From an uncultured Chlorobiaceae bacterium (lineage in GTDB: Bacteria; Bacteroidota; Chlorobiia; Chlorobiales; Chlorobiaceae), in the NCBI GenBank assembly GCA_903839405.1, contig CAIMCD010000025.1:1-64000 (forward strand): 64,000 nt of DNA. The letters run 5' to 3'. Of this stretch, positions 59,828-64,000 are shown piece after piece. The translations under genes were made by a program, and so were the position numbers. The notes beneath the pieces were generated by a model. That model saw nothing but the letters and a program-made list of their open reading frames with translations, did not search any database and had not been told where the DNA came from. The first letter of the stretch is position 1; each line of letters begins with the position of its first letter.

Positions 59828-60484
59828 ATGTTTACCGGAATTATCAAGGATGTTGGTCGGGTAGGTGGTGTAACCAGGCGTCAGGGCGGTTTGCGCCTCC
59901 GGGTGAATTATAGCGCCGGGGAAGAGTTTCGCTTGCTCTCGATTGATGAGAGTGTGAGCATTAACGGGGTTTGCCAGACGGTTGTGGCGCTTGGTGCGGG
60001 TTGGTTTGAGGTCGATACGGTTGAAGAGACTTTGCAAAAGACCACGCTTGCCGAGCTTTCAACTGGTTCCCTGGTCAATCTCGAACGGGCGGTTCGCCCT
60101 TTGGACCGGCTTGGCGGCCATTTTGTGCTGGGTCATGTTGATTGTGCAGCCGTTGTGCAGGAGATCCGGGAGCTTGGCCTGAGCCGTGAATTCTGGATTT
60201 CTTTTCCCGACACCTTTCTGTCCTTTATTGTTTCGGCCGGTTCGATCACCATTGACGGTATCAGTTTGACGGTTGCCAAGCTTGAAGGGTTACGCTTTGC
60301 CGTGGCCATTATTCCCTATACCTTTGCCCATACCACCATGAATGAGCTGAAGGCGGGAAGCCGGGTCAATCTGGAGTTTGATATCCTTGGCAAATATGTG
60401 GCCCGCCAGCTCAGTATGAACTCCCGGTCAGCTCTCCCTGAAACAAAAATTGACGAGCTCTGGCTGCGGGAGCAGGGATTCTGA
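59828..60484 (+). CDS. ribE: Riboflavin synthase alpha chain
   Basis: It dismutates two 6,7-dimethyl-8-ribityllumazine molecules to riboflavin and the pyrimidine. The 218 residues start [10 protein letters not shown] and form two repeated lumazine-binding domains, the second beginning [13 protein letters not shown], with the [11 protein letters not shown] motif. ATG 59828 has AGGA upstream; the longer frame from 59810 is not used. Its stop is directly followed by the rarA start. Confidence 0.95.
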   Translation: MFTGIIKDVGRVGGVTRRQGGLRLRVNYSAGEEFRLLSIDESVSINGVCQTVVALGAGWFEVDTVEETLQKTTLAELSTGSLVNLERAVRPLDRLGGHFVLGHVDCAAVVQEIRELGLSREFWISFPDTFLSFIVSAGSITIDGISLTVAKLEGLRFAVAIIPYTFAHTTMNELKAGSRVNLEFDILGKYVARQLSMNSRSALPETKIDELWLREQGF

Positions 60485-61828
60485 ATGGCCGACACCCACA
60501 ACATGCCGCCCGATCTGTTTGGCTTCTCCTCCTCTCCTTCTCGGGGGGAGTCCTTTCAGCCGCTTGCCGAACGGGTGCGTCCACGGACGCTTGACGATAT
60601 TGCCGGTCAGCACCACCTTGTGGGCCCAAAGGGGCCGCTTCGCCGCTTTCTTGAGAGCGGTCAGTTTCCATCCATGATTTTCTGGGGGCCGCCGGGTTCG
60701 GGTAAAACCACCCTTGCTGAAATTTGCGCCCGCTCGCTGAACTATCGTTTCGAGCAACTTTCAGCCATCGACTCCGGCGTCAAGGATGTGCGCAAGGCGC
60801 TTGAAAACGCTGAAAAATCAAGGCGCACGGCTCACCGCACCATTCTCTTTATCGACGAGATTCACCGGTTTAACAAAACCCAGCAGGATACCCTGCTCCA
60901 CGCCATTGAGCAGGGCCTTATTGTGCTGATTGGTGCAACAACGGAAAATCCCTCGTTTGAAGTCAACGCGGCGCTTTTGAGCCGGATGCAGGTCTATATC
61001 CTTAAGCCGCTTACGGCGGAGGAGATCGAAGTGGTGATCCAGCGTGCACTCAAAGAAGATGTTCTTTTCAGGGATCACACCATTGAGATTGCGGAGCTTG
61101 ATTTTCTGCTGCAGTTTGCCGGAGGGGACGCCAGAAAGGCGCTCAATGCGCTGGAAGCGGCTCTCTCACTCTTGCCAAAAGATGCGCTTGAAATGCGCCT
61201 TGACCGGGAGCTTTTTGAGCGTGCCCTGCAGCACAAGGCACCGCACTATGACAAGGGTGGAGAGAACCATTATGACGTGATCTCCGCCTTTATCAAATCC
61301 ATGCGGGGTTCAGACCCTGATGCGGCCCTCTTCTGGCTTTCGCGGATGATTGAGGGCGGGGAAGACCCGAAATTCATCGCCCGCCGGATGGTGATTTTTG
61401 CCAGCGAAGATATCGGCAATGCCGATCCTTACGCCATAACCCTTGCCATCTCGGTCTTTCAGGCGGTTGCCATGATCGGTATGCCGGAGGCGCGCATCAA
61501 TCTGGCCCAGGGGGTCACCTACCTTGCCTCGGCCCCGAAATCGAATGCCAGCTATCAGGCGATCAATGAAGCGCTCGGTGAGGCAAAAGCAATGCAGGAT
61601 TTGGCGGTGCCGCTCCACCTGCGCAACGCTCCCACGAAACTCATGAAACGTGAAGGTTACGGTGCGGGGTATACCTATCCGCACAACTCGCCAGGCCACT
61701 TTGTGCCGCAGCACTACTTCCCTGAAGGGATGGAGCCGAAAGCCTACTACCGTCCCGGAGATGAGGGGCGCGAAAAGTATATCAAGGAGCGCCTCACCCA
61801 GTTGTGGCGTGATCGTTACAGGTCGTGA
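60485..61828 (+). CDS. rarA: Replication-associated recombination protein A
   Basis: RarA (MgsA) is an AAA+ ATPase related to the clamp loader and to RuvB; it acts at stalled replication forks. The 447 residues have Walker A GPPGSGKT at 68-75, Walker [17 protein letters not shown], and the C-terminal helical domain ending [16 protein letters not shown]. It starts at the base after the ribE stop, so the two are probably one transcript. No odd features. Confidence 0.96.
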   Translation: MADTHNMPPDLFGFSSSPSRGESFQPLAERVRPRTLDDIAGQHHLVGPKGPLRRFLESGQFPSMIFWGPPGSGKTTLAEICARSLNYRFEQLSAIDSGVKDVRKALENAEKSRRTAHRTILFIDEIHRFNKTQQDTLLHAIEQGLIVLIGATTENPSFEVNAALLSRMQVYILKPLTAEEIEVVIQRALKEDVLFRDHTIEIAELDFLLQFAGGDARKALNALEAALSLLPKDALEMRLDRELFERALQHKAPHYDKGGENHYDVISAFIKSMRGSDPDAALFWLSRMIEGGEDPKFIARRMVIFASEDIGNADPYAITLAISVFQAVAMIGMPEARINLAQGVTYLASAPKSNASYQAINEALGEAKAMQDLAVPLHLRNAPTKLMKREGYGAGYTYPHNSPGHFVPQHYFPEGMEPKAYYRPGDEGREKYIKERLTQLWRDRYRS

Positions 61829-62145
61829 TTCCATTTCTTGAGTCAATCGAATACCTTCTCCATCTGTTCCCTCACTCGCTTCACCCTCTGGCTTCCCATG
61901 ATTGCAGGCCTCATCCTGCCCTGCACCGAGTTCCGGTAGCGCGGCTTTGTTTTGAGGAGCTTCTGGAAACGGATTCATAGACCGGATGACTGTATTATTT
62001 CTTTTTTATTCGTAATTTAACTTCGTTTTCGATTTACACTCGTTGGAGTTAGCAGCCATATTAGTTTGTAACTGGCGTCTTATACGGATTGCAACCCCAA
62101 AATTTGCAGTTTAGGCTGATCCACCTAATTATTGTTCACAAATAA
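61829..62145. other. Intergenic boundary between core and accessory DNA
   Basis: About 320 bases without a supported gene. Base composition drops from GC-rich to AT-rich around 61990. Near the end there is GAGTTAGCAGCCAT at about 62046-62059, which resembles the right side of an integron recombination core, but the matching left arm is missing at proper distance. Confidence 0.5.
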
Positions 62146-62682
62146 ATGAGTCGTGCTAAACAAATCTATGGACTAAAGGTTGCATCCCAAAACATGGAGG
62201 ACGTAATCAAAACATGCCCCATACTGGAAGAGGTGCACGATGACAAGCACCTTAAGCACTGTCTATGGACGGGGGTCGTAGTTTCGTACGCTAGATCCTT
62301 CGGAGAAAACCGAGGCATTTTCTCACTTCCCAAAGAATTTCGAGAGTTCTCAGATCCAGACATGCAGGTTCAGCATAATAAGCTTCTTGAATTTAGGAAT
62401 TTAATATTTGCACATAGGAACATTCTGAAGGAATCAAAGATGTTCGATGAATCTATTCCTATCGAAGAATTGAATACGATGAAAGTTACTTATGAGGAAC
62501 CTATCACGAAGATAGGAATCTATCGAAGCAGCTTCGAAAAGATCAAAGTTCGACATACTCAAAGACTAGCAGAATTTCAGAAGAAGAGGATCGATATAGC
62601 CATTGGTGAGGCATTAGATTCCATGATCGCATCCGGCGAGATAATACCGGGAATCAATGAGTTTAGAATAGACAAAAAATAA
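62146..62682 (+). CDS. HEPN-like protein of unknown function
   Basis: A 178-residue, mostly helical and AT-rich gene product. FRNLIFAHRN contains Arg84 and His90, the Rx4-6H motif that forms the RNase site in HEPN domains, in a setting (LEFRNLIFAH) like that of AbiU2-type proteins. No other domain is recognised. Codon use (ATA, AGA, TTA) is unlike its neighbours. It is isolated, with no partner antitoxin of MNT type nearby; the gene is therefore a candidate for a solo effector or a cassette gene. Confidence 0.65.
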   Translation: MSRAKQIYGLKVASQNMEDVIKTCPILEEVHDDKHLKHCLWTGVVVSYARSFGENRGIFSLPKEFREFSDPDMQVQHNKLLEFRNLIFAHRNILKESKMFDESIPIEELNTMKVTYEEPITKIGIYRSSFEKIKVRHTQRLAEFQKKRIDIAIGEALDSMIASGEIIPGINEFRIDKK

Positions 62683-62785
62683 TGCGTACAAGTCGGTGTA
62701 CCTGATTTTATCGCTGTACTCATGACGCAGATTATTTCTGACGTTAGTTGTATTCGTTAGTTTCCAAGGCAAGTGGAGAAAAATT

Positions 62786-63097
62786 ATGATTGGTTACAAA
62801 TGCAAAAATCTTACTGCAGCCTTGTTACTTGCAGCTGCAATTGCGGCTCCATTTTCCTCGGTGTTCGCCGAGACCTCTACCACAACCAGTAAGCCCGCAG
62901 GCCGATATGTGGCTCTTCAGGCTGGTGCTAACTCATTTGGCAACTTTCTATGGGTATTAGACACAGTCACCGGGAAAGTTGTGGCTTATCGAATTGCAAG
63001 TGTTAAGGATGCTCAAGGCAACCTTGATTCATGGGTCACAGAACAGCTTTTGACTGAAGAAGAATATGCACGCTATTTACGCTCACAAAATAAGTAG
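62786..63097 (+). CDS. Small secreted protein of unknown function
   Basis: A 103-residue protein. Residues 1-28 are a Sec signal peptide (positively charged start, hydrophobic AALLLAAAIAAPF, cleavage after VFA). The mature part contains YVALQAGANSFGNFLWVLDTVTGKVVAYR, a repeat-like beta segment, and an acidic end EEEYARYLRSQNK. I do not recognise a family. Its stop is only 13 bases before an attC-like sequence, which fits a gene cassette. Confidence 0.75.
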   Translation: MIGYKCKNLTAALLLAAAIAAPFSSVFAETSTTTSKPAGRYVALQAGANSFGNFLWVLDTVTGKVVAYRIASVKDAQGNLDSWVTEQLLTEEEYARYLRSQNK

Positions 63098-63106
63098 GCG
63101 AACTTC

Positions 63107-63188
63107 AGCTAACCCTGCGCTCAAGTTCGTTCCTTCCTTCCTGTCACTGGGATGTGCTTTCGGCGAGCCCCTTAGCTACACGTTAGCC
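63107..63188 (+). other. Candidate integron attC recombination site
   Basis: The 82-base sequence starts with AGCTAAC (R"-like, 63107-63113), followed by an L"-like TGCGCTCAAG (63116-63125), and ends with L'-like CTTAGCTACA (63171-63180) and GTTAGCC (R'-like, 63182-63188). The outer arms are complementary in six of seven positions. TGCGCTCAAG and CTTAGCTACA pair with one extrahelical G, the asymmetry that orients attC sites. The middle is variable. It follows a small gene closely, as in a cassette. No integrase is in the window. Confidence 0.6.
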
Positions 63189-63448
63189 ATAGAAATTGAT
63201 TAGCTGTCCGACCTAAAAGGATGGTTACGGCTGATGGCTCTCTGCGGTTTTGGGCAGGGCGGCTTTTACGCTGAAGAGCTGCTCAGTCACTCTGAGGAGT
63301 AAAGAGGATAGCTGTGGCGTCTCGAACTCATCTTGGTATGGTGGCCCACTCTTTCTGTGCGCTCTAAATTTCCCGCATCGCTTCTTCAGAAAAGAGTTAA
63401 AAGAATAGTATCAATAGCTATGGAAAAGAAGAGAGGTCGCGGCCCTGA
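63189..63448. other. Intergenic region before the membrane protein
   Basis: About 260 bases with no supported gene, tRNA or second attC-like site. GTTAGCC at 63182 marks its left limit. Confidence 0.5.
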
Positions 63449-64000
63449 TCAATAGAATTCAATCAGCGTGATCACGTAAAGAAGAGCCATATACAACGGC
63501 CAGAAGAGGTATCTGACGATAAAGCCGTTCTTGTGGCTTAGAAAAAAACCTCTCTTTTCAGTCACCCTGATCGCTATCACCACATTGGCAAGAATGGCAA
63601 AATAGATCAAAAAGTAGATTTTTTCGACGTAGAGGATCTCTTCTGGAATGATTGTTCCCCTGATGTTCTGTATGGCAATAACAAGAAAAAGGGTAAACGC
63701 CGATCCGATGGCCGATGTTCTCATGGCATCGAAGTTGAACACTTTTCTGCCATCGGCATCATTGGTGATCATGTAGATGCTCGAATAGAGTATCGAGAAA
63801 ATGGCAATAACCGGAATCAGAACGGAAACGAAGCTGCCGATCCAGTCGCGGCTGATTGAGATGACCATCACCAGCTCTTCAAGACCAGCTCCTCCCATTG
63901 CCGCCTGGCGCCCATAATTGATATTGCTGTCACTGTTATCTGTATTGAAGCGGAAGTAGGTATTGTCGATTTGCCAGCCATGCATTTGAAAATTCTTAAC
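63449..64000 (-). CDS. C-terminal part of a four-helix membrane protein, resembling ligand-gated channels
   Basis: The frame remains open to the window end, so the N-terminus is missing; about 183 residues are visible. Four hydrophobic segments occur: about residues 53-75 (FVSVLIPVIAIFSILYSSI), 94-112 (AIGSAFTLFLVIAIQNI), 125-146 (FLIYFAILANVVIAIRV) and 163-180. The order, the proline after helix 2 (RGTIIPEE) and the long gap before the last helix resemble the pore part of pentameric ligand-gated channels. Homology is not certain; other four-helix proteins are possible. It runs leftward, opposite to the cassette-like genes. Confidence 0.6.
   Translation of the reverse strand, partial: VKNFQMHGWQIDNTYFRFNTDNSDSNINYGRQAAMGGAGLEELVMVISISRDWIGSFVSVLIPVIAIFSILYSSIYMITNDADGRKVFNFDAMRTSAIGSAFTLFLVIAIQNIRGTIIPEEILYVEKIYFLIYFAILANVVIAIRVTEKRGFFLSHKNGFIVRYLFWPLYMALLYVITLIEFY

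Noticed and set aside
62015..62054. ATTTAAC ... GTTAGCA as a left-hand attC site.
   Set aside because: The arms are only about 40 bases apart, too short for attC, and the right core does not follow the consensus well.
62680..62745. Hairpin AATAATGCGT ... ACGCAGATTATT after the HEPN-like gene as a second attC.
   Set aside because: It lacks the RYYYAAC/GTTRRRY cores. It may be a terminator-like hairpin, but there is no T-run.

Overview
The window looks like chromosome of a green sulfur bacterium (Chlorobiaceae, Chlorobium/Pelodictyon group; I cannot fix the species). The evidence is the nif order nifH-nifI1-nifI2-nifD with two PII-like genes inside the operon, a thioredoxin-reductase-like ferredoxin-NADP reductase next to menA, a class B (B12-binding) radical SAM protein of the kind used on bacteriochlorophyll rings, a Chlorobium-type malate dehydrogenase, and Chlorobium-like L21/L27 proteins.

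Region by region. 1-3000: leftward nif operon, cut by the window edge inside nifD, with a textbook sigma-54 promoter in front of nifH. 3000-8400: a methyltransferase, then a compact three-gene operon (membrane protein, zinc ribbon, CHAT protease-STAND NTPase-TPR giant) that looks like an inducible immune or cell-death system. 8400-16000: ferredoxin, aldo/keto reductase, a radical-SAM-like protein without its cluster motif, then leftward nifV-nifA, hpt and a flavodoxin-ferredoxin fusion. 16000-34500: ABC exporter, NERD nuclease-like protein, acetate kinase plus phosphoketolase, CorA, HisF, FNR-MenA, the agmatine-to-putrescine genes aguB/aguA around an M48 protease, mdh, rplU-rpmA. 34500-38700: mutS overlapping the radical SAM gene.

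38800-51400 is a defence and mobility island: a TIR-domain protein, two divergent toxin-antitoxin modules, a broken parE copy, a broken TIR gene, a type I restriction-modification system in the order hsdR-hsdS-hsdM, and a HigB-like/HTH-ImmA pair. Ordinary housekeeping genes (a thioesterase and a YyaL-like protein) sit inside it. 51500-61830: housekeeping again (RqcH, dCMP deaminase, RibD, DoxX, ABC ATPase, L,D-transpeptidase, Tpx, a GH13 amylase, riboflavin synthase, RarA). 61830-63450: an AT-richer accessory patch with a HEPN-like gene, a small secreted protein and one sequence with the architecture of an integron attC site. The right edge holds the C-terminal part of a four-helix membrane protein.

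How they connect: NifA would act with sigma-54 at the nifH promoter, NifV makes homocitrate for the cofactor, and NifI1/NifI2 switch nitrogenase off when ammonium is present. Phosphoketolase and acetate kinase together turn sugar phosphates into acetyl phosphate and then acetate plus ATP. No rRNA, tRNA, CRISPR array or transposase was recognised. All calls are from reading the sequence; no searches were run.
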